Source: Ramlibacter tataouinensis
GTDB taxonomy: Bacteria > Pseudomonadota > Gammaproteobacteria > Burkholderiales > Burkholderiaceae_C
NCBI RefSeq assembly: GCF_001580455.1
Contig: NZ_CP010951.1
Location: forward strand, 1,240,001-1,304,000
DNA: 64,000 bases
Reading direction: 5' to 3'
The notes beneath the pieces are model-generated. The model was given only the letters and a program-made list of their open reading frames with translations. It had not been told where the DNA came from and searched no databases. The translations under genes were made by a program, and so were the position numbers. This document shows positions 26,230-35,012 of the stretch, piece by piece (position 1 is the stretch's first letter; every line of letters starts with the position of its first letter).

Positions 26230-27459
26230 ATGCAACGCCCTACGCAAATCACGCTTGCAGCCTCCGTGCTGCTGGGCATGAGCCTGGCCGCCCCGTCGGT
26301 ACGCGCCGACGTGGTCACCGACTGGAACATCAAGGCCAACGAGATGGTCGTCGAGGCGAAGCTCGGCACGCCGCCGGCCATGCGCGTGCTGGCCATCGTG
26401 CACACCGCCGTCTATGAGGCGGCGAATGCCGTCACCCGGCGCTATCCGGCCGGCGCGCTCAAGCTCGACGCGGCACCCGAGGCTTCGTTGGAAGCCGCCG
26501 TCGCCACGGCCAACCGTGCCACGCTGGTGAAGCTGCTGCCGTCGGTCCAGCCGGCCGTCGACAGCGCCTACCAGGCCGCACTGGCAAAGGTCGCGGACGG
26601 CCCGGCCAAGGCGGCGGGCATCGCCGTCGGCGAGAAGGCCGCTGCTGCCGTGCTGGCGGATGCCGCCGAAGACAAGGCCAACGCTGCCGAGGCCTACCGG
26701 CCGCACACGACGCCGGGGACCTACGTGCCCACCGTCGTGCCCGCGGTGACGCAATGGCCCCAGCGCAAGCCCTGGGTGATGTCCGGCCCGGCGCAGTTCC
26801 GCCCCGGCCCGCCGCCGTCACTCAACAGCGAGCTTTGGGCACGCGACTACAACGAGATCAAGGCCATCGGCAGCAGGAACAGCACCAGCCGCAGCGCCGA
26901 GCAGACCGCGATCGCGCGCTTCTGGGACTACTCGTTGCCGCCGGTCTACCACGGTGTGGTGCGTTCGGTGACCAACCAGCCCGGGCGCGACCCGACGCAG
27001 AACGCGCGTCTCTTCATGGCCGCGACCCAAGCCAGCGACGACGCGGCGATCGCCATTTTCGACGCCAAGTACCACTACAACTTCTGGCGCCCCGTGACCG
27101 CCATCCGCAACGGCGACACCGACGGCAACGACGCGACCGAACGCGATGCGTCGTGGACGCCGTTCATCGACACGCCCATGCACCCGGAGTACCCGTGCGC
27201 GCATTGTGTGCTAGCCGCCGCCGTGGGCACGGTGCTGCAGGCCGAGATCGGTGCCGGACCGGTGCCGCTGCTGACCACCACCAGCCCGACTGCCAATGGC
27301 GCTGCGCGCAGCTGGACGAGCACGGCCGACTTCATGCAGGAAGTGGCGAGTGCCCGCATCTACGACGGCGTGCACTACCGCAACTCCACGGTGGTCGGCA
27401 GCGCCATCGGCAAGAAGGTCGGCGAGCTGGTCGCAGCCAAGTACTTCAGGCAAGATTGA
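26230..27459 (+). CDS. Exported vanadium-haloperoxidase/PAP2-like protein
   Basis: ATG 26230 starts a signal peptide (MQRPTQITLAASVLLGMSLAAPSVRA). The 409-residue product has the three vanadate/phosphate motifs of the PAP2-haloperoxidase superfamily: Lys280-x6-Arg287 (KYHYNFWRP), PEYPCAHC (323-326) and Arg376-x5-His382 (RIYDGVHYR). The usual Ser-Gly-His is Cys-Ala-His here. It may be a periplasmic haloperoxidase or acid phosphatase. It lies between the LAL regulator and a BBE-type flavoprotein, with 43 bases to the latter, suggesting one operon. Confidence 0.85.
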   Translation: MQRPTQITLAASVLLGMSLAAPSVRADVVTDWNIKANEMVVEAKLGTPPAMRVLAIVHTAVYEAANAVTRRYPAGALKLDAAPEASLEAAVATANRATLVKLLPSVQPAVDSAYQAALAKVADGPAKAAGIAVGEKAAAAVLADAAEDKANAAEAYRPHTTPGTYVPTVVPAVTQWPQRKPWVMSGPAQFRPGPPPSLNSELWARDYNEIKAIGSRNSTSRSAEQTAIARFWDYSLPPVYHGVVRSVTNQPGRDPTQNARLFMAATQASDDAAIAIFDAKYHYNFWRPVTAIRNGDTDGNDATERDASWTPFIDTPMHPEYPCAHCVLAAAVGTVLQAEIGAGPVPLLTTTSPTANGAARSWTSTADFMQEVASARIYDGVHYRNSTVVGSAIGKKVGELVAAKYFRQD

Positions 27460-27502
27460 GCATGACCACCTCCACGCAAACAACACACAAAGGAGTCAGC
27501 AC

Positions 27503-28924
27503 GTGAGCATCCAACTGCGTGCCGCCGACGGCGGCACCGTGCAGGTCTCGACGGAGATCCTGCAGTCCTTCAAGGCTGGCATCCGCGGGCCGGTCATCGG
27601 CCCCGATGCGCCGGAGTACGACGAGGTGCGCCAGATCTGGAACGCGATGATCGACCGCCGCCCCGGATTGATCGTGCGCTGCACCGGCACCGCCGACGTC
27701 CAACACGCAGTGCGCTTCGCGCGTAAGCACGCGTTCCTGCTGTCGGTGCGCGGCGGCGGCCACAATATCGCCGGCCTGGCGGTGTGCGACGGCGGCATGA
27801 TGCTGGACCTGTCGCTGATGCGCGGCGTGTCGGTGGACGTGAAGGGGCGGACAGCGCGCGCGCAAGGCGGCTGCACCCTGGGCGACGTCGACCGCGAGAC
27901 GCAGGTGCACGGCCTCGCCGCGGTGCTGGGTTTCGTCTCGGCCACCGGCATCGGCGGCCTGACCACAGGCGGCGGCTTCGGCTACCTGTCTCGCCGCTAC
28001 GGCTACACCTGCGACAACCTGGTGTCGATGGAAGTGGTCAGCGCCGAAGGCAAGGTGATGCGCGCCGCAGCCGACGAGAACCCCGAGCTGTTCTGGGCGC
28101 TGCGTGGCGGCGGCGGCAACTTCGGCATCGTCACGTCCTTCGAGTACAAGCTGTACCCGGTCGGCCCCGAGATCCTGGGCGGTGCCGTAGTCTGGCGTGC
28201 CGAGGACGCGGCCCAGGTGCTTGACTTCTATCGCAGCTTCACGGCGACCACCCCGCGCGAGACCACCTGTGTCGCCGTGCTGCGCATTGCGCCTCCGGCG
28301 CCATGGCTGCCTGCCGACGTCCACGGCAAGCCGATCATTGCCGTCTTCGTTTGCCACAGCGGCGGCATCGACGAGGGGGAGAAGATCCTGGCGCCGCTGC
28401 GCACGCTGGGCCGGCCTGTGGCCGACATCATCACCCGTCGACCCTATACGCAAATGCAAAGCCTGCTCGACGCGACGCAGCCCAAGGGCCGACGTTATTA
28501 CTGGAAGTCGAACTACCTGTCGCGAATCGAGCCACAGATCATCGCGACAGCGATCGAGCACGCCGCGCTCATCCCGTCGCCGCATTCGGCGATCATCTTC
28601 TTCCAGTTGCAGGGCGCTCTGGGCGAACTGTCCGCGGATTACTCCCCCGCCGGCAACCGCGACACGGCCTTCGTGCTCAACATCACCAGCTCGTGGGAAA
28701 GGGCGGCGGACGACGCGGTGAACCAGCGCTGGGCGCGCGACTGCTTCGCGGCCGCCGCCCCGCATTCGACCGGCGGCACCTACATCAATTTCCTCAACGA
28801 GGAAGAGGGCCGCGAGCGCATCGAGGCCGCCTATGGCCGGGCGAACCTCGAGCGGCTGGCGAAATTGAAGCAAAAGTACGACCCGGGCAACCTGTTCCGC
28901 CATACGAAGAGTGTGCTGGGTTAG
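27503..28924 (+). CDS. Berberine-bridge-type FAD-linked oxidoreductase
   Basis: GTG 27503 has AGGAG seven bases upstream. The 473-residue product has the PCMH FAD domain with RGGGHN (83-88), whose His87 is expected to bind FAD covalently, the GLTTGGGFGYLSRRYG loop, and the C-terminal BBE segment (YGRANLERLAKLKQKYDPGNLFRH). The Cys that makes the second FAD bond in bicovalent members is absent (GFVSATG). There is no signal peptide. It is likely an oxidase of alcohols or carbohydrates. A paralogue lies at 39444-40829. Confidence 0.92.
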   Translation: MSIQLRAADGGTVQVSTEILQSFKAGIRGPVIGPDAPEYDEVRQIWNAMIDRRPGLIVRCTGTADVQHAVRFARKHAFLLSVRGGGHNIAGLAVCDGGMMLDLSLMRGVSVDVKGRTARAQGGCTLGDVDRETQVHGLAAVLGFVSATGIGGLTTGGGFGYLSRRYGYTCDNLVSMEVVSAEGKVMRAAADENPELFWALRGGGGNFGIVTSFEYKLYPVGPEILGGAVVWRAEDAAQVLDFYRSFTATTPRETTCVAVLRIAPPAPWLPADVHGKPIIAVFVCHSGGIDEGEKILAPLRTLGRPVADIITRRPYTQMQSLLDATQPKGRRYYWKSNYLSRIEPQIIATAIEHAALIPSPHSAIIFFQLQGALGELSADYSPAGNRDTAFVLNITSSWERAADDAVNQRWARDCFAAAAPHSTGGTYINFLNEEEGRERIEAAYGRANLERLAKLKQKYDPGNLFRHTKSVLG

Positions 28925-29275
28925 AGCGGCGGGGGCGACATGCTCAAAATGCGGTGGCGAGCACAACCATCTTCTGATTGACAGAGGCCCGGTGCGAGCC
29001 GAAGAGCCTGCCGCTCAGCGCCACGTTCTGGCCGCGCCCGCGGCCAAGGTAAATGCGATCGCGGCCTTGCATGCTGATGGTCGACTACGACCTCGAGTCG
29101 CGGGACAAGGTCGATGACTGGGGGCATGCGAAGGTGTCGAAGAGCCGGTATCTCGCGAGGACCGTACATTCGCCGCGGGAAGTTGATCGACAGCAATCGC
29201 TGCAAAGTGGTCGTTTTGGCGGTCGCTGCGAGAGGCGGCAAGGGGTCGAAAGCAGACCCATGCCGGACCGCTTGG
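28925..29275. other. Spacer without a convincing gene
   Basis: No supported gene. A 42-codon frame on the minus strand (about 28945-29075, beginning MQGRDRIYLGRGRGQN) has no ribosome site. The end of this stretch runs into the second DUF2164 remnant. Confidence 0.45.
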
Positions 29276-29329
29276 GAGGAAGAATTCACGTACTGGAAGA
29301 AGTTCGAGTAGGGCGGAAAGTGCCGCTGA
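29276..29329 (+). pseudogene. DUF2164 C-terminal remnant with nonsense codon
   Basis: The DNA encodes EEEFTYWKKFE, then TAG, then GGKCR, matching the end of DUF2164 (EFTYWQKFEKGGKRR). A Lys codon has become a stop. Nothing upstream resembles the rest of the gene. It shares this form with the copy at 14962-15119, so both derive from one ancestor module. Confidence 0.75.
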
Positions 29330-29435
29330 TCGGCCCCAGGTCTGGAAGGCCTGGCGACCGGAGAAGCAATCTGCTGATTCGCAGGCGCAAAGCCGTGCTA
29401 CAACTCGCGCTCGCACACCCGATGAGGATTCCAAC

Positions 29436-29582
29436 ATGGCTAAAGGCGATCAACGCAGCAACAAGATGGTGAAGAAGCCGAAGAAAGACACCGCACCGCC
29501 ACGCGATTCAACTTCGGACCGGCCAACTCCGCCGACAACAACGGTATTGCCCAAGGGCAAGTTGAAGAACAAGCAGGGCTGA
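29436..29582 (+). CDS. Lys-rich small protein, 48 aa
   Basis: ATG 29436 is preceded by GAGGA at good spacing. The product starts MAKGDQRSNKMVKKPKKDT, continues with a Pro/Thr-rich linker and ends PKGKLKNKQG. It is strongly basic and disordered, as in small proteins common in Burkholderiales genomes beside DUF2164 genes; function unknown. A damaged copy of the same gene lies at 15122-15274. Confidence 0.7.
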   Translation: MAKGDQRSNKMVKKPKKDTAPPRDSTSDRPTPPTTTVLPKGKLKNKQG

Positions 29583-29629
29583 CGTCTTTGGGGCGCCCAA
29601 GTCCGCTTCGGGCCAGAAGCAGACATCGA
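29438..29629 (+). repeat. About 195-bp direct repeat, copy B (copy A at 15122-15322)
   Basis: The two stretches are nearly identical from GGC[CT]AAAGGCGATC through the small gene, the GACGTCTTT-GGGGCGCCCAA spacer and the palindrome. They differ by scattered substitutions, one single-base and one 8-base insertion in copy A. They lie about 14 kb apart in the same orientation. Confidence 0.85.
29601..29624. repeat. Dispersed palindromic repeat, one arm mismatch
   Basis: GTCCGCTT, CGGGCCAG, AAGCAGAC. This is the copy-B counterpart of 15294-15317, with a single change in the right arm. Confidence 0.7.
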
Positions 29630-29748
29630 GTCGCGCAGAGCAGCCGTTTGGGAACAGGCCTACCGGGCCTGAAGTAGCCCGAGACCTGGACGACGCGGCA
29701 AACCGGAGAGCCTCGCTTTTACGAGGCATTGACCGGTTCTGGGCTGCG

Positions 29749-30003
29749 TTAGAGCGCAACTCCTGCGCGTTCAAGCGAAGGCGCTGCGCTCGATGCGGCG
29801 ACTCTGGCCGCATCGGCGGACTCCCGGCGCCCAACGATTTCCACTCTCGGCAAGGTTACGCGGGTCACGTTGAGCGCGTTGGTGCTTGCATGAACCGCAG
29901 TCCGACTCTGCCGCTCAGCGTAAATCCAAACGGCCGCCAGTGCTCCGGCCACGACCAAAGCGATAAGGAATCGGACAGAGGGAGACAACAACGGCGTTTT
30001 CAT
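29749..30003 (-). CDS. Small single-pass membrane protein, 84 aa
   Basis: ATG 30003 (GGAG upstream) gives MKTPLLSPSVRFLIALVVAGALAAVWIYAERQS, an N-terminal membrane anchor, followed by a periplasmic tail containing VTLPRVEIVGRRE. The LPRV-x-V-GRR motif recurs in small Burkholderiales envelope proteins of unknown role. No enzyme features are present. Confidence 0.65.
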   Translation of the reverse strand: MKTPLLSPSVRFLIALVVAGALAAVWIYAERQSRTAVHASTNALNVTRVTLPRVEIVGRRESADAARVAASSAAPSLERAGVAL

Positions 30004-30203
30004 AGGTCCATTTCTCCCTGCGTCAAAGTTCCACAAGTAAGTTCACAACATCGAGCATCCTGCCCGGACACGGCCACGAGTGCAGCGACGTATGCGCAAT
30101 CGACTCGGTGATCCCGGTCACGAGATTTCGCTCAACAGTGAACGTCTGCTTCTGGCCTTCGGCCCACGGGGCGAACGCCTGCGCCTGGCGCTAGCATCGG
30201 AGC

Positions 30204-30596
30204 ATGAGGCTCGATCCCTATGTACAGGTCGACAACACGCCTTTCACTTTCTCGGGCGACGACGTGCTGCGCGTACGCGGCAAACCCTGGCGCGCGCAGC
30301 GAAACGGCGTGGGTCTCAACGAAATGGACTACGGAGACGTCGTGTATCGCTTTCAGGACTGCGGGCGATTGGAGGAGATCACGCGGGAGGCCGAGGTGGT
30401 GAACATCGGCAATCTCGCCGTGCCCTTCGCGAACCTCGCCGCCTTCATCCGCACTCACGACCCAGAGACATTCGAGCGCGCAGGATTCCTGATCAGCCCG
30501 CAGTTTGGTTTGGCCTTCGATCCTTCGGAACCGTACTGGGTGACGGCACTGGCGTGGCATTGTTTGCCGGAATGGAGGAGCCTGGGTGACGGCTGA
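30204..30596 (+). CDS. Hypothetical protein, 130 aa
   Basis: The product (MRLDPYVQVDNTPFTFSGDDVLRVRGKPW..., ending WVTALAWHCLPEWRSLGDG) is a soluble, acidic, aromatic-rich protein without signal peptide. The style recalls stand-alone immunity-like proteins, but no toxin gene is adjacent, so nothing is claimed. The start ATG is the first in frame; no strong ribosome site is visible. Confidence 0.6.
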   Translation: MRLDPYVQVDNTPFTFSGDDVLRVRGKPWRAQRNGVGLNEMDYGDVVYRFQDCGRLEEITREAEVVNIGNLAVPFANLAAFIRTHDPETFERAGFLISPQFGLAFDPSEPYWVTALAWHCLPEWRSLGDG

Positions 30597-30671
30597 TACC
30601 GACATTCATCGTCACCGTGCATTCACGAATTTCCGGGTGTAAGCTGGCGGCCCCATCCTCGCGAGGTGGCC

Positions 30672-30884
30672 ATGAACATCCGCCCCTTCATCGCCTTTGC
30701 GGCCGCCCTGCTCTCGGTCGGCTGTGCGGCGCCGCCGCAAGGCAACCCCATCGCCGCCATGGAGGCCGATCCGCAGTGCCGGCCGTACAGCGGCTACTTC
30801 CAGCAGCGCTCGTTCATCGGGCTGCAGGACGAGTGCACGAGACGCATGGGCCAAGCCTATTGCCAGCGGTGCCTGGTTCAGTAG
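30672..30884 (+). CDS. Small lipoprotein, 70 aa
   Basis: ATG 30672 follows GCGAGG at good distance. The product begins with a lipoprotein signal (MNIRPFIAFAAALLSVGC) with acylated Cys18. The mature part of about 52 residues has four more cysteines (PQCRPY, DECTRR, YCQRC), which may form two disulfides. The role is unknown. Confidence 0.65.
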   Translation: MNIRPFIAFAAALLSVGCAAPPQGNPIAAMEADPQCRPYSGYFQQRSFIGLQDECTRRMGQAYCQRCLVQ

Positions 30885-30944
30885 CAAGGGCGCGGATCCT
30901 CGCCGAACTCCCATCGCCGCGGCGGGGCAGCCAGGTGCGCGAGT

Positions 30945-31394
30945 TCAGGCCGATTCTTCGCCGCGGATCACGAGCACGGGGGTCGGGGCCAGACGAATCA
31001 CTTGTTCGGCGCCGCTGCCCAGCAGCATGCGGCTGAAGCCGTGGCGACCATGGGTTCCGACAACGATGAGGTCGGCTTGCCACTCCGTGGCGGCATCCGC
31101 GACAGCCTGGCCCAGACGCCGGCCCTTCCCATCGATCAGCTTGGATTCGGCCTCGACGCCGGCGGCCTTGGCGACCTCGACCGCGTCATCCAGTACCTTC
31201 GCCGCGACATCGCGTGCGGCATTCATGACCTGCCCGACGTATTCGTAGCTGATGACGTGCGTTGCCTGCTCCAGCGAATGCAGCACGAGGACGCGGCCGC
31301 CTGCGTCGCGGGCCAGTTGCAGGGCGGCAAGGAGCGCCTTGCTGGAAGTGTCGCTCCCGTCTACGGGAATGAGGATGCGCTTGTAGGCGGGCAT
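30945..31394 (-). CDS. Universal stress protein (UspA family)
   Basis: ATG 31394 has AGGAG seven bases upstream. The 149-residue product has the Usp fold, with the N-terminal ILIPVDGSDTSSKALLAALQLA and the ATP-binding G-x2-G-x9-G-S motif in GTHGRHGFSRMLLGSGAE. ATP-binding Usp proteins are cytoplasmic and induced by stress. Single gene. Confidence 0.95.
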   Translation of the reverse strand: MPAYKRILIPVDGSDTSSKALLAALQLARDAGGRVLVLHSLEQATHVISYEYVGQVMNAARDVAAKVLDDAVEVAKAAGVEAESKLIDGKGRRLGQAVADAATEWQADLIVVGTHGRHGFSRMLLGSGAEQVIRLAPTPVLVIRGEESA

Positions 31395-31594
31395 GGCGGA
31401 CTCCTGTTCGGGGATGCGATGCGGCGAGCGACACGAGTTTATGCCGATCAAGCTCGAGCATGCGACAAGCGCTGGCTCCTGACTCCCGGCAAGGGACAGC
31501 TGCAGATTGCTGAAGACGGGCAGCAATGCAGCCGCCCTTCGAGCTCATCATCGAGGCCGGACAGAAGCAGCTCGGCTCCCTGAGACAGCTTCGA

Positions 31595-31858
31595 CTACCC
31601 GTCAGACGGAAGGGAAAAGAAGGCGATCTTGTCGGCCCTGGCCAGAGCTTTCAGCCGTAGTTCCGCCCGCAGCGCCTCCGACTTGTTCGGGTACTCCCGC
31701 GCGGCCAGTACCCGAAGAGGCGACCACGCCCGCGTGAACTTGGCGCCGACACCGAACAGGTGCTGATAGAAGCGTTGCTCCACGTCCAGCGCGATGCCGG
31801 TGTAGTAGGCGCCGCCCTCGCACTCGAGCAGATAAAGCCAATAGGGTTCGGTGGTCAC
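31595..31858 (-). CDS. GIY-YIG nuclease family protein
   Basis: The 87-residue product has the GIY-YIG core: WYLYLLEC-like strand (here YWLYLLECEGGAYYTGI), Arg in VEQRFYQHL and the KSEALRAELRLK helix with its conserved Glu. It matches YhbQ-type single-domain proteins. Start is GTG 31858, overlapping the stop of the upstream MFS gene (GTGA), so translation is probably coupled. Confidence 0.9.
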   Translation of the reverse strand: MTTEPYWLYLLECEGGAYYTGIALDVEQRFYQHLFGVGAKFTRAWSPLRVLAAREYPNKSEALRAELRLKALARADKIAFFSLPSDG

Positions 31859-33135
31859 TGCGCACTGCGGTTCTTCGCGACAGTGGCCAGCTTAACCGAT
31901 GGTGTTGCAACCTGGCCCGATGCCGGCGCTTTCGGCGCAGGCGCCCCCACGGTGAACCGATAGAGCAGCGCGAGCACCAGCAGGTTGACCACACCGCCCA
32001 GTGAAGCGTTCGCGAACGAGACCTCGTAGTTGCCGCAAAGATCGTAGAAGACGCCCCCTTGCCAGCCGCCGACGGCCATTCCCACCCATCCGAAGAACAT
32101 GACGGACCCGATGACGAACCCGGCGCGGCGGGGGTCCGCATATTCGCGCGCACACAGGATGAACGCCGTCATGGCGCCGCTGAACACCAGCCCGAAGAGG
32201 CCCGCGAGCAGGTACAGCCCCGTCTTGCCCGTCATCAGCGGGAACAGGAAAGCCAGCGCCGTCTGCCCAGCCGAAGCACCCATGTAGGCCTTCAGATTGC
32301 CGATGCGGTCCGCGACCTTTCCGAAGCCGATGCGGCCCACCATGCCGCACAACATCATCACCGTCAGCAGGCCCGCGGCTTCTTGCTGGAGCAGGCCGCG
32401 ATCGGCACCGAGGGCGGCCACGTGCACGATGGGCGTGCCCATGCACATGCAGCAGAACACGACGGCCAGGCACAGCAAGCCAATGAGCACGTGGCGCGGC
32501 ACGGCGTAGTGCCTGGCCTGCGGCATGGCACGTCCGCTCGTGCCTCCGTCCGCGTTGCGCAGCAGCAGCGCGAGCGGCAGCATGACCGCGACGTGCAGCA
32601 GGGCCATGCCGACGTAGGCCTGGCGCCAGCCATCCACCAGGATCAGGTGGCGGGCGATGAAGGGGATCACGCCTTGCCCGAATGCGCCGCCGGCGGAAAC
32701 GATGCCGATCGCCAGCCCCGGATTGCGCGGCATCCAGAGGCCGGCGACGGTGTTCATGGGCGCCATGATCGCGCCGAGGCCGAGCAGCCCCAGGACGGCA
32801 TGGTAGACATAGAGTTCGCCCATGCTGTGCAGTTGCGACAGGCCGAGCAGCATCGCCGCGGGAATGATGGCGCCGCACAGGGCCACTCTGCGGATCGGGA
32901 TGCGGTCGGCGAAGTGGCCCATCAGGATCCCGCCCGTGCCGGTGCCGATGGTCACCAGCGAATAGGCAAGGGACAGGTCGCCTCGCGACCAGCCGAACTC
33001 CGCCGCGAGTGGCGTGAGGAACACGGCGATGTTGACGATCGCGCCGAAGCCCATCGCGACCATGACGGCGCAGGCAGCCACCATAAGCCAGGCGCGAAGT
33101 CCCTCGCCGGATCTAGAGCGTGGCAGCTCGTTCAT
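31855..33135 (-). CDS. MFS transporter (oxalate/formate antiporter-like)
   Basis: ATG 33135 has GAGGAG upstream. The 426-residue protein has 12 predicted membrane segments, the MFS loop GHFADRIPIRR between helices 2 and 3 and a second copy GKVADRIGNLK in the C-terminal half. The FLTPLAAEFGWSRGDLSLAYSL start is typical of monocarboxylate/oxalate-formate type carriers. Substrate is probably an organic acid. The stop overlaps the GIY-YIG start. Confidence 0.9.
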   Translation of the reverse strand: MNELPRSRSGEGLRAWLMVAACAVMVAMGFGAIVNIAVFLTPLAAEFGWSRGDLSLAYSLVTIGTGTGGILMGHFADRIPIRRVALCGAIIPAAMLLGLSQLHSMGELYVYHAVLGLLGLGAIMAPMNTVAGLWMPRNPGLAIGIVSAGGAFGQGVIPFIARHLILVDGWRQAYVGMALLHVAVMLPLALLLRNADGGTSGRAMPQARHYAVPRHVLIGLLCLAVVFCCMCMGTPIVHVAALGADRGLLQQEAAGLLTVMMLCGMVGRIGFGKVADRIGNLKAYMGASAGQTALAFLFPLMTGKTGLYLLAGLFGLVFSGAMTAFILCAREYADPRRAGFVIGSVMFFGWVGMAVGGWQGGVFYDLCGNYEVSFANASLGGVVNLLVLALLYRFTVGAPAPKAPASGQVATPSVKLATVAKNRSAQ

Positions 33136-33352
33136 CGCACGCTCCTCGCGGCCAGGCCGACGGCTGTGGCGCCGCCCAGGATCATGTCGGTACGCGGGCT
33201 CATGGCGATCTCCGGGAGCGAAGGACGGGAGGCAGGGTGGACGGGGTTCGCTCGGACCCGTGTGCCCCGCGGGTTCTCCCACTCTCCGGCGCGCGTGTAT
33301 TCGGCCGTTATCAATCAGCCCGCGTTTTTGTATCTCGTCTATTTGGCCAAGA

Positions 33353-33622
33353 TCAGCGGCGCTTCCCGCCTTTCTCGAACTTCTGCCAGTACGTGAACTC
33401 GTCCTCGTGCACCTCAAGGTCGAGTTCCTCCACGCGCAAGCGGAGGCGCTCCTGCACGTCGCGCACAGCCTGGTTGTAGACCGCGGGCCCGATCTCCTCG
33501 AGAAAGAAGCCGAGGAGCCCGGCAGCGGCAACATTGCCGATCTTTTCCTCCATGTTCTGGAGGAAGTAGCGTTCGATGGACGCGATCGCCTGCTGGCGCA
33601 CGTCTTTGGCTAGTTCGATCAT
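33353..33622 (-). CDS. DUF2164 protein (intact copy)
   Basis: The 89-residue product (MIELAKDVRQQAIASIERYF... ending EFTYWQKFEKGGKRR) is a complete DUF2164 protein: helical and charged, cytoplasmic, function unknown. It is the reference for the two decayed copies at 14962 and 29276. It is not followed by the Lys-rich small gene. The ribosome site is weak. Confidence 0.88.
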   Translation of the reverse strand: MIELAKDVRQQAIASIERYFLQNMEEKIGNVAAAGLLGFFLEEIGPAVYNQAVRDVQERLRLRVEELDLEVHEDEFTYWQKFEKGGKRR

Positions 33623-33689
33623 TCAGGCATTCTGCGCGAGGGCCGCTGTCGACCCACGGCAGAACCTGCACAGACGACGCTCGCAGCGG

Positions 33690-34721
33690 CTAGACCGATG
33701 CGTCGCCCAGCACTTGCGGCTCGTACGCGTGCAGCGAAGGCAAGCCGCCGGTGTGGAGGAACAGCACGCGCTCACCCGCAGCCAACTCGCCCTTGCGCGC
33801 GAGCCCGATCAGGCCCGCCATGATCTTTCCGGTGTAGACCGGGTCCAGCGGAATGCCTTCGGTCCGCGCGAGCATCTGCACTGCTTCCACCATGGCGGCG
33901 TTGGGCACCGAGTACTTCGGCTGCCAGTAGCCGCCGACGCTCCTGACGGCCTCGCGCGGCACCCGAATGCCGGTTTGCAACAGGTCCATGACCGCTTGCG
34001 CCTCCTGATGGACCAGCGGCTCCTGGTCCGCCGGATCGCGGCTGACCCCGATACCGGTGATCGGGATGCGGATGTTGTTCCCCAGGAATCCGGCCAGCAG
34101 CCCTCCATGCGTGCCCGAACTGCCGGAGCCCACCACGATACGGTCGAAGGACAGCCCCTGGTCGAACAACTGCTGCTGCAGTTCCTGGGCGCAGGCCACG
34201 TAGCCGAGCCCGCCGAGCGCGTTGGAACCACCGCCGGGAATGACATAACCCTTGCGGCCTTGTTCGCGCAGTTCGGCCTCGACGCGCGCCATCGCGGCGC
34301 CCATGTCACTGCCGCCGGGGACGACCGTGATGGCCTCGACCCCGAGCAGCCGGAACATGAAGTTGTTGCCGCTCGCGTCGGCCTTGTAGCTGTCCGGCAC
34401 GCGCTCCTCGATCACGAAGCGGCAGCGCAGGCCTTCCTTCACGGCGGCGGCGAGCGTGATGCGGCAATGGTTGGACTGCGGCGCCCCGCAGGTGATCAGC
34501 GTGTCCGCACCTTGCTGCAGCGCGTCGGCCACCAGGAATTCGAGTTTTCGTGTCTTGTTGCCGCCGGGAAACAGGCCGAGCATGTCGTCGCGCTTGATCC
34601 AGACATCCGGTCCGCGCCCGCCGGGACAGCCCGCGGCCAGCGCCGCCGAAAACCGCGGCAACTGCTCGATGGGAGTGGCGAAAGGCGTGTAGCGCCGGCG
34701 GGGAAAGCGGGAGAGATCCAT
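33690..34721 (-). CDS. D-cysteine desulfhydrase / ACC deaminase family PLP enzyme
   Basis: From ATG 34721 the 343-residue product has the family's PLP lysine Lys56 in GGNKTRKLEF, the substrate loop CGAPQSNHCR, the phosphate-binding glycine loop GSGSSGTHGG and the C-terminal HTGGLPSLHAY. D-cysteine desulfhydrase makes pyruvate, ammonia and H2S; ACC deaminase makes 2-oxobutyrate. The LFPGGNKTRKLE context and length fit the desulfhydrase side better, but the reaction is not proven. It is a single gene with a 290-base spacer upstream. Confidence 0.88.
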   Translation of the reverse strand: MDLSRFPRRRYTPFATPIEQLPRFSAALAAGCPGGRGPDVWIKRDDMLGLFPGGNKTRKLEFLVADALQQGADTLITCGAPQSNHCRITLAAAVKEGLRCRFVIEERVPDSYKADASGNNFMFRLLGVEAITVVPGGSDMGAAMARVEAELREQGRKGYVIPGGGSNALGGLGYVACAQELQQQLFDQGLSFDRIVVGSGSSGTHGGLLAGFLGNNIRIPITGIGVSRDPADQEPLVHQEAQAVMDLLQTGIRVPREAVRSVGGYWQPKYSVPNAAMVEAVQMLARTEGIPLDPVYTGKIMAGLIGLARKGELAAGERVLFLHTGGLPSLHAYEPQVLGDASV

Positions 34722-35012
34722 GGGGCCATTGTGCTGGGTAACGCGTGAACCTTCCCGCGAAGGGTTGTTGTGCGCGGCGGAACATGCGCGCGGGTGCGGG
34801 ATAACCCGGGAGGCCGGCGGACGACCTGGAAGGAACGAACGGGTAAATTCGGCGCTGACGCGGCCAGCCGGCCGGTATATTGGATGAATGCACAGGGACA
34901 ACCGGGCTGCCAAGAATCAATGCGCCTTTTCCGACTGCCTCCACGACCCGTCTCGGGAGAGCTGGTGATCCGGATCGCCGGCATCGCCTTGCGCTGAGGC
35001 CGCACGCACCCC

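Noticed and set aside
27446..28966. Minus-strand open frame of 506 codons across the BBE-type gene
   Set aside because: Shadow of a flavoprotein with clear FAD motifs.
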